A stretch of 64,000 bases of DNA, taken from positions 930,001-994,000 of the forward strand of contig JACJYN010000003.1 of the NCBI GenBank assembly GCA_020636095.1, in the 5' to 3' direction. A program made the position numbers and the translations under genes. This document shows, piece after piece, positions 8,158 through 16,507 of this stretch (positions are counted from its first letter, which is position 1; each line of letters starts with the position of its first letter). This DNA is from Lewinellaceae bacterium (GTDB taxonomy: Bacteria; Bacteroidota; Bacteroidia; Chitinophagales; Saprospiraceae). The notes under the pieces were generated by a model. The model had not been told where the DNA came from. It worked only from the letters and a program-made list of their open reading frames with translations, and did no database searches.

Positions 8158-8421
8158 ATGAAAAACTTGACTAAGATATACGTGCGCGTCTTCTCGGAAG
8201 AGTACTGGTTTGGGGCTTGGGCGCCGGTTGATGCCGTGGCCAAGGAGGGGGAGGAGGGCATTTTTGTTATTGCTGACAATGATCTGACCGAAGATGATGA
8301 GTATGAGTTTTTTGAACCCGGCACCGAGGTGAGGGTGGAAACATTTACCGATGAGCATGGAGAGGAATTTCTGGGGGCGGCCGAAGCGTATTTTCAGCCG
8401 GCTGATGGCGAAGAAGTTTAA
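8158..8421 (+). CDS. small acidic hypothetical protein
   Basis: An 87-residue very acidic protein starting MKNLTKIYVRVF. It has beta-rich character, several aromatic residues (EEYWFGAWAP) and a Glu/Asp-rich second half (LTEDDEYEFFEPGTEVRVE). No signal peptide or cysteine. It has the feel of a small single-domain cytosolic protein, but I do not recognise the family. A strong bidirectional hairpin about 200 bp downstream could end its transcript. It follows the small membrane ORF at 7949. Confidence 0.55.
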   Translation: MKNLTKIYVRVFSEEYWFGAWAPVDAVAKEGEEGIFVIADNDLTEDDEYEFFEPGTEVRVETFTDEHGEEFLGAAEAYFQPADGEEV

Positions 8422-8565
8422 TCGTATACTTAGACTTTCATTAAAACTAGAACTTTCCCTGACGTTCTCCCGATATTTCTGCTATGGCGTTTTTACCAAG
8501 GTTCTCTTCTGGATTAACCAAAAGGCGCTAGATAAGATCAAGGATGATGCCGATACGCAGGATCA

Positions 8566-8663
8566 ATAACCAACAACCTTCATCCGGCTCCGAGCGTCGG
8601 AAACAACCATCAACCAACAAAGACAAAGCCCCTCGGCCTGTTCAGGCCGAGGGGCTTTGTCTT
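8566..8663. repeat. about 100-bp direct repeat carrying a terminator, copy B
   Basis: Second copy of the 7578-7681 sequence, from ATAACCAACAACCTTCATCC to the GGGGCTTTGTCTT arm. Unlike copy A it is not joined to tRNA sequence but lies directly before the 3' end of the GH16 gene. Confidence 0.8.
8619..8663. terminator. bidirectional hairpin terminator, copy B
   Basis: Stem AAAGACAAAGCCCCTCGGCC with GGCCGAGGGGCTTTGTCTT. It is placed 20 bp beyond the stop of the minus-strand GH16 gene and beyond the plus-strand small ORFs, so it can terminate both. Confidence 0.8.
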
Positions 8664-8682
8664 CTCCGACAGGAACAGCGCC

Positions 8683-10284
8683 TCAAATCTTCACCACCTT
8701 ATACGCTACCTGCTCCCCACCGACTTCAAAAGTAACCAGGTAAACCCCTTTGGGATAGCCCGCCCAGTTGAAAGACAGGCCGCCGCCCTCCAGGGTGGCG
8801 GATTGCAGCAGTTTACCGGAGGGAGAGTAGACCTTAACGGCCGTTCCCCGGAGCGTTTCCGGCGCCCGGATGTTCAGCGTTTCTTTTACGGGGTTGGGAA
8901 ATAATTGAAAGGGAAACTCCTGCTCCGCGCCGGAGGAGGAGACAGGGCTTTGCTGATATACCCTTACATAGTCGACGATCATAGGGCTTTGGGTGAAACC
9001 GGGGGCAATTTCTCCTGCCATGGCGACATTCAGCAACAGATACTGGTCGGCGTCGAAGGGCCAGGTTGCCGCATTTTGCGTACCGGGCGCATAGGTGTAG
9101 TACACCTGGCCGTCTATGCTGAACTGCATCTCATCCGGGGTCCATTCCAGAGCATAAATATGAAAGAGGTTGGATACATCCTCCGCCATGATGCCTCCCA
9201 GGTTGACCGTAGCGCCAGAGGAAGAAGGGGTGTGCAGGGCGCTTTGGATGTAGTTCTGGTTGTATCCCCAGTGTTCCATGATGTCAATTTCGCCGCAGGC
9301 CGGCCAGGAAACCGTACCGTGTTCGCTGGCCCAGAACCCTCCCGGTTCCGTGATGTTTTTTCCCAGCATCCAAATAGCGGGCCAGGTGCCAAGGCCGAAG
9401 GGGAGCCTGGCCCTCACTTCGACCCGCCCGTAGGTGAAAGCGAATTTGGAATTCAACCGCGCCGAGGTGTATGCTTTTGTCTGTCCCTGATCCGTGAAGT
9501 TCTCTTTTTTGGCCACGATGTGCAGCAGGCCGCGCTCCACGTAGGAATTATCCAGCCGGCTCGTATAATGCTGCACCTCTCCATTGTACCAGCTGGCCCC
9601 GTTGGGCAGTTGCGTTTGATGATGCCATTTTTCCGGGTCGATAGCCCCTGTATTGTTAAATTCGTCCGACCAAACCAGCCGGTCGAAAGCCGCATCATTG
9701 ACGGTCCTTCCCGTAAAATCGAAATCGTCCAGATAGGCGGTTACCTGCTCATTGTTGTTTTCTCCGTTGACCTGAAGGACCACCCGGCTGAAGTCGGGCC
9801 GGTTAACCGGCGGCGGGGAATCCGGGTCCAGGTTCAGAAAGGGGCCGTTGGCGAAATCAAAAGTAACGGCCTGCCACTGATCCAGGACGAGCGGCTGGAT
9901 GATCTCACTCTGGGTAGACCAGGGTTCGGAGAGGCCGCCGTTCTGCAGTTTCAAGGAGATTTGGTTGGGCTGATCCCCGGTGAGGCTGTTCGAAGGGATA
10001 TAGACCTTCAGGGAAAAAACAGCCTGTTCCGACAGGTCGAAATGGCCGCGAACGTCGAAGCCCACATTGGCGTAGGCGCCGCCGGTATCGGTGTATTTCA
10101 AGACCGTAGCCGAAGGGTTGATGCCCTGCGGAAAGGGGTTGGCAAAGGAAGGGTCTATCCCGCAATCGTCGCCGTACCAGGTTGCGACGGCGCCATTGCC
10201 TTCAAAATTGTCGCTAACGGCCAGCTCCTGGGCAAGTGCCGGGATAAGAGGCAGGCAGAGTAAGAAGAGTAGCAGATGTCGCAA
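8683..10284 (-). CDS. T9SS-exported GH16 endo-beta-1,3-glucanase (laminarinase-like)
   Basis: A 533-residue secreted enzyme. Residues 1-19 are a signal peptide (cleavage after LAQ). Residues 20-195 form a beta-rich carbohydrate-binding-like domain. Residues about 200-445 are the GH16 catalytic domain: WSDEF at its start, the WPAIWMLG strand, and the catalytic box GEIDIMEHWG with nucleophile Glu332, Asp334 and acid/base Glu337. The C-terminus (about 455-533) is a T9SS sorting domain (LFPNPVKETLNI, KGVYLVTFEVGG). It should cleave beta-1,3- or mixed-linked glucans outside the cell; exact linkage is not readable. It fits with the GH3 enzymes downstream, which would cut the oligosaccharides released. 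Confidence 0.92.
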   Translation of the reverse strand: MRHLLLFLLCLPLIPALAQELAVSDNFEGNGAVATWYGDDCGIDPSFANPFPQGINPSATVLKYTDTGGAYANVGFDVRGHFDLSEQAVFSLKVYIPSNSLTGDQPNQISLKLQNGGLSEPWSTQSEIIQPLVLDQWQAVTFDFANGPFLNLDPDSPPPVNRPDFSRVVLQVNGENNNEQVTAYLDDFDFTGRTVNDAAFDRLVWSDEFNNTGAIDPEKWHHQTQLPNGASWYNGEVQHYTSRLDNSYVERGLLHIVAKKENFTDQGQTKAYTSARLNSKFAFTYGRVEVRARLPFGLGTWPAIWMLGKNITEPGGFWASEHGTVSWPACGEIDIMEHWGYNQNYIQSALHTPSSSGATVNLGGIMAEDVSNLFHIYALEWTPDEMQFSIDGQVYYTYAPGTQNAATWPFDADQYLLLNVAMAGEIAPGFTQSPMIVDYVRVYQQSPVSSSGAEQEFPFQLFPNPVKETLNIRAPETLRGTAVKVYSPSGKLLQSATLEGGGLSFNWAGYPKGVYLVTFEVGGEQVAYKVVKI

Positions 10285-10326
10285 AGCAAGGTGGTTTTTG
10301 ATGATACAAAAAAGCTGAAAAAGAAA

Positions 10327-10358
10327 ATGGAGTTATGAGGTACATTTCATAACTCCAT
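10327..10358 (-). terminator. terminator of tRNA-Gly
   Basis: ATGGAGTTATGA and TCATAACTCCAT pair perfectly and on the minus strand are followed by TTTTC. The hairpin begins 20 bp after the tRNA 3' end. Confidence 0.7.
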
Positions 10359-10377
10359 TCCTTAGGAGATTGTTCAG

Positions 10378-10450
10378 AGCGGCAAACGAGACTCGAACTC
10401 GCGACCCTCAGCTTGGGAAGCTGATGCTCTACCAACTGAGCTACTGCCGC
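10378..10450 (-). tRNA. tRNA-Gly (anticodon CCC)
   Basis: The minus strand folds as a complete 73-nt cloverleaf: acceptor GCGGCAG with TTGCCGC, D-arm GCTC AGTTGGTA GAGC, anticodon arm TCAGC TTCCCAA GCTGA (anticodon CCC), variable loop GGGTC, T-arm GCGAG TTCGAGT CTCGT, discriminator U. CCA is not encoded. Confidence 0.95.
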
Positions 10451-10455
10451 TTTTA

Positions 10456-10512
10456 TCTGCCAAAGCCTTCTCTGAACGCCGAAGCCTCGGCGAAGGTGTT
10501 GGCGAAGGCAGA
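10456..10512. repeat. imperfect palindrome upstream of tRNA-Gly
   Basis: TGCCAAAGCCTTC and GAAGGCAGA arms flank a GCCGAAGCCTCGGCGAAGG centre, forming a long imperfect hairpin. Similar TTCGCC-rich palindromes occur at 15857 and elsewhere in the window. Confidence 0.45.
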
Positions 10513-10673
10513 TTTGTGCTTTTCTAAACAAATTTTCATCGCTTCCCGTTGCATCAACGGTCAGCTTCTGTGAAAACCGGACACTAATTTACGATCTTTT
10601 TTGACATACTGCAATGACTTTTTTGTAAACTCGAACTTACCCCTATTTTCACTAACTTTATCCCCCAAAAAAC

Positions 10674-11810
10674 ATGAAAAACACCCTCCTCCTCCTGGCT
10701 CTCATTACCCTACTTTTCTCCTGCCAATCCGAAACTCCTGCGGACAATGGCTCCACCACAGACGACGACACGCCCACCCTGCAAACCAAAATCGGCCAGA
10801 TGCTCCTCTTCGGCTTCCGCGGCATGAGCGCCGACGAAAGCAGTTCCATCGTACAACACATCCAAGCCGGCCGGGTTGGCAGCGTCATTCTTTTCGACTA
10901 TGACGTAAAAAACAAGGAATACAAGCGCAACATTGAATCGCCGGAGCAGGTGAAGGCTTTGATCGACTCTCTGCAGGCCCACACTAAAACGCCTCTTATT
11001 GTTTCTATCGACCAGGAAGGCGGCCGGGTGTTGCGGTTGAAACCCAATTACGGTTTCCCCTACATCCCCTCCGCTTTTTACCTGGGCCAGCTCAATAACC
11101 TCGATTCTACCCGCTACTACGCCGATCTGAACAGCCGCAATATGGCCAGCCTGGGCATCAACCTCAACTTCGCCCCGGTGGTGGACCTGAACATCGAAAG
11201 AGATTCCGGCGTGATCGGCCGCCTGGAGCGGAGCTTCTCGGATGATCCGGAAATAGTAACCCAACAGGCGCAGGAGGTGGTGAAGGCCCACCTGGCCAAT
11301 GGCGTGATTCCGGTGCTGAAGCACTTTCCGGGCCACGGCAGCGCCCGCAACGACAGCCACAAAGGCATGACCGATGTGACCGATACCTGGAGCGAAGTGG
11401 AACTGGAGCCCTACCGCCGCATCATCGGGCAGGGCTATGGGGGCGCAGTGATGACCGCTCACGTTTTCAATGAACATATCGACGAGAAGTACCCGGCCAC
11501 CCTGTCCGCTAAGGCCATCAGCATTCTTCGGGACAGCATCGGCTATGACGGTGTCATCTTCTCCGACGACATGCAGATGGAGGCCATCGCCAGCGAGTAT
11601 GGCCTGGAGGAGGCGATCGTTCTGTGCATCAATGCCGGGGTGGATGTGATTTGTTTCGGTAACAACCTGGGCTATGATGAGCAGATACCGGAGAAATTCC
11701 AGGCGATTGTACTGAAAGCTGTGGAAGAGGGCAAGGTCAGCCCGGAGCGAATCGAAGAAGCGTATCAGCGGGTGATGCGGTTGAAGGGGGCGTTGGGAGA
11801 GATGAGATAG
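10674..11810 (+). CDS. GH3 family lipoprotein, beta-N-acetylhexosaminidase-like
   Basis: A 378-residue lipoprotein (lipobox LLFSC, Cys17). The single (beta/alpha)8 GH3 domain is of NagZ type: SIDQEGGRV, KHFPGHG at about 216-222 followed by DSHKG whose His229 is the family's acid/base, and GVIFSDDM with nucleophile Asp298. NagZ enzymes remove beta-1,4-GlcNAc from muropeptides; surface-lipoprotein relatives may act on other beta-N-acetyl or beta-glucosidic substrates. The length suits a one-domain GH3. Its last 86 codons have a diverged second copy at 13372-13631, separated by the foreign-looking ATPase gene. Confidence 0.85.
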   Translation: MKNTLLLLALITLLFSCQSETPADNGSTTDDDTPTLQTKIGQMLLFGFRGMSADESSSIVQHIQAGRVGSVILFDYDVKNKEYKRNIESPEQVKALIDSLQAHTKTPLIVSIDQEGGRVLRLKPNYGFPYIPSAFYLGQLNNLDSTRYYADLNSRNMASLGINLNFAPVVDLNIERDSGVIGRLERSFSDDPEIVTQQAQEVVKAHLANGVIPVLKHFPGHGSARNDSHKGMTDVTDTWSEVELEPYRRIIGQGYGGAVMTAHVFNEHIDEKYPATLSAKAISILRDSIGYDGVIFSDDMQMEAIASEYGLEEAIVLCINAGVDVICFGNNLGYDEQIPEKFQAIVLKAVEEGKVSPERIEEAYQRVMRLKGALGEMR

Positions 11811-11821
11811 CGACAAGACAT

Positions 11822-13255
11822 TTAAGAAAACAGATCATCCATCGTCACCTCATTTCGCACTAATAAATTCGCATACTTATTTTTTTCGATACCATAGGTT
11901 GTAACCATAGTTAGGAATACGGATTTTTTGGTTTTTGTAACGGTTTTGAAAGTTGCAATTTTCGACCTCAATTTTTCGGAATAGCTTTTATCTATGGAAA
12001 ACGTATCCAATGAAAATTTACACTCGCAAAGGTTAATCACCTGATCTCGCCGGTCAATCAATAAATCGATCTGAGCAGACTTTTCGGCCGTTCCGCCTTT
12101 CCACGCTACATTGTTGGATTGAACGCCACTAATGCCCAGGGCTTTTTTAATTTGCCAGACGTGGTCTAAACAAATTTGCTCAAAGGCGAATCCCTGCCAA
12201 GTTCTTTGGACAGGATTATCAATCAAATTAATCCAACTATCTTTTCCCTGATATTTTCCGCTTTTGATAAATCTGAAATAAAAAGCGGTATAATAATCTG
12301 ATAATCGGTAAAGGGTGTTTTTTCGTTTGTTATCCAATGAAGTATAAGAACAAATAAAGCCGCTCTCTTCCAGGTCTGTTAATACTTTGGTCAATGTCCC
12401 GCCTGATGAAATGCCCGATTGCTCAATAATTTGACTTCTCTGTAAGCCTTCATTTTTTGAAGAGAGCACTTCTACAATTTTTTCGTAAATCTCATATTTC
12501 CGAAAGAGGGAACGGTAGAGATTAAAAAACTCGTTTTTCAATAAGCCTGATTTATCAAAAAGTAATTCCTGAATGTTTTGAGGCGCACTTAAATGAGGCT
12601 GAACAGCGTCCAGGTAATAAGGAATCCCACCCAATGCCATATACAATTGAATGATTTGATACCGCTCTAATTCGCAATTTTTGGCGAACAATAATTCTTC
12701 TGTTTCCTGCAAATTAAATGGTTCCAATTTCATTTTTTGGGTAATCCGATTGTGAAGTCCACCGCTATTGTTAATTAAAACATTAACCATCCAGGAAGCT
12801 GCCGAACCACAAACAATCAGCAATACATCCTTCCGGTTGGTCGCCCAACTATTCCAAAAATGCTCCAGGCCCATGACAAAATCAGAAGCAGGCGTATCAA
12901 ACCAGGAGAGTTCATCAAAAAACAATACTATTTTGTCTTGAGTCCGTTTATTTTCCAAATGCTCAATCAATCGTTGGAAGGCAATCAACCAATTTTCGGA
13001 AGCCTCCTCAAAAACGAGATTGGATTGTTTGCGGAGTGCAGTATCAAAATTAAACAGTTGTTGTTGCGTGGTCGCATTGGCTAAACCCGCAATCTGAAAA
13101 TCAAAAGTATAGTTGAAATATTCCCGAATAAGAAAGGTTTTACCGATCCTTCGCCGGCCATAAACAGCAAAAAATTCTGATTTTTTACTTTGAACAATCC
13201 TATCTAACTTTTCTATCTCTTTTTTTCTGCCAATGATGGCCTTGTTGTTACGCAT
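11822..13255 (-). CDS. AAA+ ATPase with DUF234 C-terminal domain
   Basis: A 477-residue ATPase of the COG1672 type (archaeal-style AAA+ plus DUF234). The Walker A motif GRRRIGKT lies at 33-40, Walker B is IVLFFDELSW near 108-117, and a winged-helix-like region lies at about 255-330. The C-terminal DUF234 part contains an AQIDLLIDRR...CECKF pattern, resembling a PD-(D/E)XK nuclease core. Its DNA is visibly AT-rich and rich in AAT, TTT and ATA codons, unlike its GC-richer neighbours. It is wedged 11 bp after one GH3 gene and before the relic of another. I infer horizontal acquisition. The cellular role of this family is not established. Confidence 0.88.
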   Translation of the reverse strand: MRNNKAIIGRKKEIEKLDRIVQSKKSEFFAVYGRRRIGKTFLIREYFNYTFDFQIAGLANATTQQQLFNFDTALRKQSNLVFEEASENWLIAFQRLIEHLENKRTQDKIVLFFDELSWFDTPASDFVMGLEHFWNSWATNRKDVLLIVCGSAASWMVNVLINNSGGLHNRITQKMKLEPFNLQETEELLFAKNCELERYQIIQLYMALGGIPYYLDAVQPHLSAPQNIQELLFDKSGLLKNEFFNLYRSLFRKYEIYEKIVEVLSSKNEGLQRSQIIEQSGISSGGTLTKVLTDLEESGFICSYTSLDNKRKNTLYRLSDYYTAFYFRFIKSGKYQGKDSWINLIDNPVQRTWQGFAFEQICLDHVWQIKKALGISGVQSNNVAWKGGTAEKSAQIDLLIDRRDQVINLCECKFSLDTFSIDKSYSEKLRSKIATFKTVTKTKKSVFLTMVTTYGIEKNKYANLLVRNEVTMDDLFS

Positions 13256-13256
13256 A

Positions 13257-13354
13257 ATCAGCCAGTTTAAAGATAAAAATATAAATTTTGGCTGATAGAT
13301 TTATTCTTCAAAGCCAAAAAAATGTTTGTTCAGTTAGTTTTGGCTGATTGCGAG
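13257..13354. promoter_or_regulatory. repeated AATCAGCCA/TGGCTGAT boxes upstream of the ATPase
   Basis: AATCAGCCA at 13257 is inverted as TGGCTGAT near 13294 and again near 13345. The boxes lie just before the ATPase start in AT-rich DNA. They could be an operator for the ATPase gene or a boundary of the inserted segment. No protein is assigned. Confidence 0.35.
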
Positions 13355-13371
13355 CTAGGTTAATGAGCAGG

Positions 13372-13631
13372 AAGTTGGCTACGACGGCGTCATCTTCTCC
13401 GACGATATGCAGATGGAGGCCATCGCCAGCGAATACGGCCTGGAGGAGGCCATCGTGCTTTGCATCAATGCGGGGGTGGACGTCCTCTGCTTTGGCAACA
13501 ACCTGGGATATGATGACCAGATTCCGGAGAAATTCCAGGCGATTGTGCTGCAGTCGGCGGAAGAGGGCAAGATCCAACCGGAGCGGATCGAAAGGGCGTA
13601 TGAGCGGGTGATGCGGTTGAAGGGGCAGTAG
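13372..13631 (+). pseudogene. 3' relic of a GH3 glycosidase gene
   Basis: Reading from GGCTACGACGGCGTC, 86 codons match the end of the GH3 lipoprotein at 11548-11807. They include the SDDMQMEAIASEYGLEEAI block and the closing MRLKG, at about 85-88 percent nucleotide identity by eye. The 5' three quarters, including signal peptide and substrate-binding residues, are missing. The divergence shows an old paralogue, not a fresh target duplication. It lies 40 bp before the beta-glucosidase start, so the ancestral order was probably three GH3 genes in a row. Confidence 0.85.
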
Positions 13632-13671
13632 TGGGAAAATTTTGGTAGTTTCACTCAGAAAAACCACCAAG

Positions 13672-15852
13672 ATGAAAAAAATAGTACTAGCTATATTTTT
13701 ACTGGCCATTTTCGGCCAAGCCGTAGAAGCCCAGCATCAAGGCAAAGAGGTAGAAGCCAAAATCGACAGCCTCCTCTCCCTCCTCACCCTGGAAGAAAAA
13801 GTGGCGATGTGCCACGCCCAATCGAAGTTCAGTTCGCCGGGCGTACCGCGCCTGGGCATTCCGGAGATTTGGATGTCGGACGGCCCCCATGGCGTAAGGG
13901 CGGAGATCAACTGGGACAACTGGGGCTACGCCGGATGGACCAACGACTCGATCACCGCCTTCCCGGCCCTGACCTGCCTGGCGGCGACTTTCAATCCGGA
14001 TCTTTCCCACCAGTACGGCGTAGCGGTGGGTGAGGAGGCCCGCTACCGCAAAAAGGACATTTTGCTGGGGCCTGGAGTCAATATTTACCGCACCCCACTC
14101 AATGGCCGCAACTTCGAATACATGGGGGAAGACCCGTATCTGGCTTCTGTCCTGGTAGTGCCCTATATCAAAGGCGTGCAACAAAATGGGGTGGCGGCCT
14201 GCCTGAAGCATTACGTCCTCAACAACCAGGAACGATGGCGCGATCACATCAACGTGGAAGTGAGCGACCGTGCGCTGTATGAGATTTACCTGCCTGCCTT
14301 CAAAGCGGCGGTAGAGGAGGGGGGCGCCTGGTCCGTCATGGGCGCCTACAATCAGTTCCGGGGGCAGCATTGCTGCCACCATGAACTCCTGTTGAACCAA
14401 ATCCTTAAAGAGGATTGGGGCTTCGACGGGGTAGTGGTCACCGACTGGGGCGGCGCGCACGACACCCGCGAGGCGGCCCTGTATGGCCTCGATATTGAAA
14501 TGGGGACCGGGACGGATGGGCTGACCACTTCAACCAAGAATGCTTATGACAATTATTACCTCGCCCGGCCATTCCTCGAATTGATCAAAAGCGGGGAAAT
14601 CGAGGAGGCGGTGGTGGACGATAAAGTGCGCAGAATCCTCCGCCTGATGTTGCGCACCAACATGAACCCCAACCGGCCCATGGGCAGGATGAACAATGAG
14701 GAACACTTGCAGGTAGCCCGCGCCATTGCCGGCGAAGGCATTGTTCTGTTGAAAAACGAGGGCAGCTTTTTTCCAATTGATCCTGGTAAGAAGATGACGA
14801 TCGCCGTCATCGGCGAAAACGCTACCCGGGCTATGACCGCGGGCGGTGGCTCCTCCGAGTTGAAGCCCAAGGATGAAGTGTCTCCGCTGAGGGGATTGCA
14901 GGAGCGTTTTAAGAACGCCAACATTATTCACTCCATGGGTTACGCTTCCGGGCCGCCCCAGTACGGGCGGGTGCTGCCCTCCGGGCTCGATGCCGATTCG
15001 TTGCGCAACGCGGCGGTAAAGGCCGCCGCCCAGGCCGATGTAGTGCTGTTTTTTGGTGGGTTAAACAAAAACCACCATCAGGACTGTGAGGGGGGAGACC
15101 GCCTTCAATTCGGTCTTCCCTTCGGACAGGACGAACTGCTCGATCAACTGGTTCGGGCCAATAAAAATATAGGGGTGATCCTGATCAGCGGAAATGCCGT
15201 AGAAATGCCCTGGGTTTCAAAGGTGAAAGGCCTCATGCAGGCCTGGTACCTGGGCAGCGAGGCCGGCCACGCTCTGGCGGATGTGATCAGCGGAGACGTC
15301 AACCCTTCCGGAAAGCTGCCTTTTTCGTTTCCGGTGATGCTCAGCGATAATGCCGCTCATCACTTCGGAGAATTGTCTTATCCGGGCGATAGTATAAACC
15401 AGTATTACAAAGAAGGTATTCTGGTAGGCTACCGCTGGCATGACAGCAAAGGGGTCAAACCTCTTTTTGCTTTCGGGCATGGGCTGTCGTACACCAGTTT
15501 TAAACTCTCGGGAGTCAAAACTGATAAAAAATCTTATGCTGCCGGAGAAACGATCATCGTATCCTGCACAGTAACCAATACCGGTAGTGCCGATGGGGCG
15601 GAGGTGGTCCAGGTATACATCGGGAAGCCCGGATCGAAGGTGGAAAGAGCGGTGAAAGAACTGAAGGGGTTCCAAAAAGTGCCAATTGAAAAAGGTGGAA
15701 AGGCGCTTGTGGAAATCCCCGTCGAGGTGGACGGGCTGGCTTTTTACGATGAATCCACCTCTGGGTGGAGCCTGGAAAAGGGAGACTATACCATTTATCT
15801 AGGAACGGCGTCGGACGATATAACGGAAAAAATAGCCATTTCTGTGGAGTAA
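13672..15852 (+). CDS. GH3 beta-glucosidase with Fn3-like C-terminal domain
   Basis: A 726-residue exported enzyme from ATG 13672 (MKKIVLAIFL, signal peptide cleaved near VEA-QH). An ATG ten codons upstream is in frame but adds residues before the signal peptide. Domain order: GH3 N-terminal barrel with nucleophile Asp258 in GVVVTDWGG, GH3 C-terminal alpha/beta sandwich (GEGIVLLKNEG, then VLFFGGLNKNHHQDCEGGDR), and a fibronectin III-like domain ending in DYTIYLGTASDDI. The usual product is a periplasmic beta-glucosidase or xylosidase. No T9SS domain, so it is likely periplasmic and completes glucan breakdown begun by the GH16 enzyme. Confidence 0.92.
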   Translation: MKKIVLAIFLLAIFGQAVEAQHQGKEVEAKIDSLLSLLTLEEKVAMCHAQSKFSSPGVPRLGIPEIWMSDGPHGVRAEINWDNWGYAGWTNDSITAFPALTCLAATFNPDLSHQYGVAVGEEARYRKKDILLGPGVNIYRTPLNGRNFEYMGEDPYLASVLVVPYIKGVQQNGVAACLKHYVLNNQERWRDHINVEVSDRALYEIYLPAFKAAVEEGGAWSVMGAYNQFRGQHCCHHELLLNQILKEDWGFDGVVVTDWGGAHDTREAALYGLDIEMGTGTDGLTTSTKNAYDNYYLARPFLELIKSGEIEEAVVDDKVRRILRLMLRTNMNPNRPMGRMNNEEHLQVARAIAGEGIVLLKNEGSFFPIDPGKKMTIAVIGENATRAMTAGGGSSELKPKDEVSPLRGLQERFKNANIIHSMGYASGPPQYGRVLPSGLDADSLRNAAVKAAAQADVVLFFGGLNKNHHQDCEGGDRLQFGLPFGQDELLDQLVRANKNIGVILISGNAVEMPWVSKVKGLMQAWYLGSEAGHALADVISGDVNPSGKLPFSFPVMLSDNAAHHFGELSYPGDSINQYYKEGILVGYRWHDSKGVKPLFAFGHGLSYTSFKLSGVKTDKKSYAAGETIIVSCTVTNTGSADGAEVVQVYIGKPGSKVERAVKELKGFQKVPIEKGGKALVEIPVEVDGLAFYDESTSGWSLEKGDYTIYLGTASDDITEKIAISVE

Positions 15853-15856
15853 TATA

Positions 15857-15918
15857 CGTTCGCCGTTCGCCGTTCGCCGTTCGCAGGTTCGCCGAGCGAC
15901 GAACTGCGAACGGCGAAC
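15857..15918. repeat. CGTTCGC heptamer array with inverted tail
   Basis: Four CGTTCGC units in a row are followed by GAACTGCGAACGGCGAAC, their complement, so the tract can fold back. Related TTCGC/GCGAA palindromes lie at 23909-24040, 27903-28095 and about 29910-29940. Confidence 0.65.
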
Positions 15919-15963
15919 ACCGAATCTGTCCAGCCCTGGACGGATGCTCCTAATAAAGCCTCA

Positions 15964-16320
15964 TCAGAAACTGAAACCCACCTCCACATCGATCTGCTGC
16001 ATTTTCAGCTCGATCTCCTGTACATTATCCAGTGGGTTGACTCCTTTCACCGTGTTGCTGAAGGCGTAGTTGAAGGCAAAGTGTAGTTGGTTGCCCTGTT
16101 GTCCTACTTCGCGGGAGAAACCCAGGGCCAGGTGGTTCTGGACTACCCCGGGAGCCAGGATATTGAAGAGGACTTCCTCTTCCGGAATGGGCTGCGTTCC
16201 GTAGGAGTAGCCCCCGCGGAGAATCCAGCTAGGCAGGCCTTTATACTCTACGGCCAATTTCACGATGTTCATGTCCTTCCAGCCGAAGCCGGCGCCCTTT
16301 TCATAACCAAGGGGGACGAA
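15964..16320 (-). pseudogene. C-terminal relic of a FadL/OmpP1-type outer-membrane transporter
   Basis: About 115 residues match the last strands of FadL-family channels: GAGFGWKDMNIVKLAVEY, a GGYSYGTQPIPEEEVLFNIL stretch, HLALGFSREV and a final IDVEVGFSF. The N-terminal plug and most of the barrel are gone, and sequence upstream of about 16320 is unrelated. An ATG at 16365 is probably not native. The gene was truncated on its 5' side, next to the AsmA gene start. Confidence 0.8.
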
Positions 16321-16507
16321 TCTTGCAGCAGCAACACACGTTAAACCACTCTCCAATTCGAGCAAATACCTGCTCCGGTACGTTCTATATTAGACCTTAA
16401 CAGTAAGAATCCGGCCGGCCGGCTGATTCGGCCTCAATCCATCAGCGCTGGACTTTGTGCCCGGCAGCACTCAATCAACTGATTGGCGAATAACCAAATT
16501 AACCATC

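Noticed and set aside
11822..13631. ATPase and flanks as a complete insertion sequence
   Set aside because: No transposase, no terminal inverted repeats and no exact target duplication; the flanking GH3 copies are clearly diverged.
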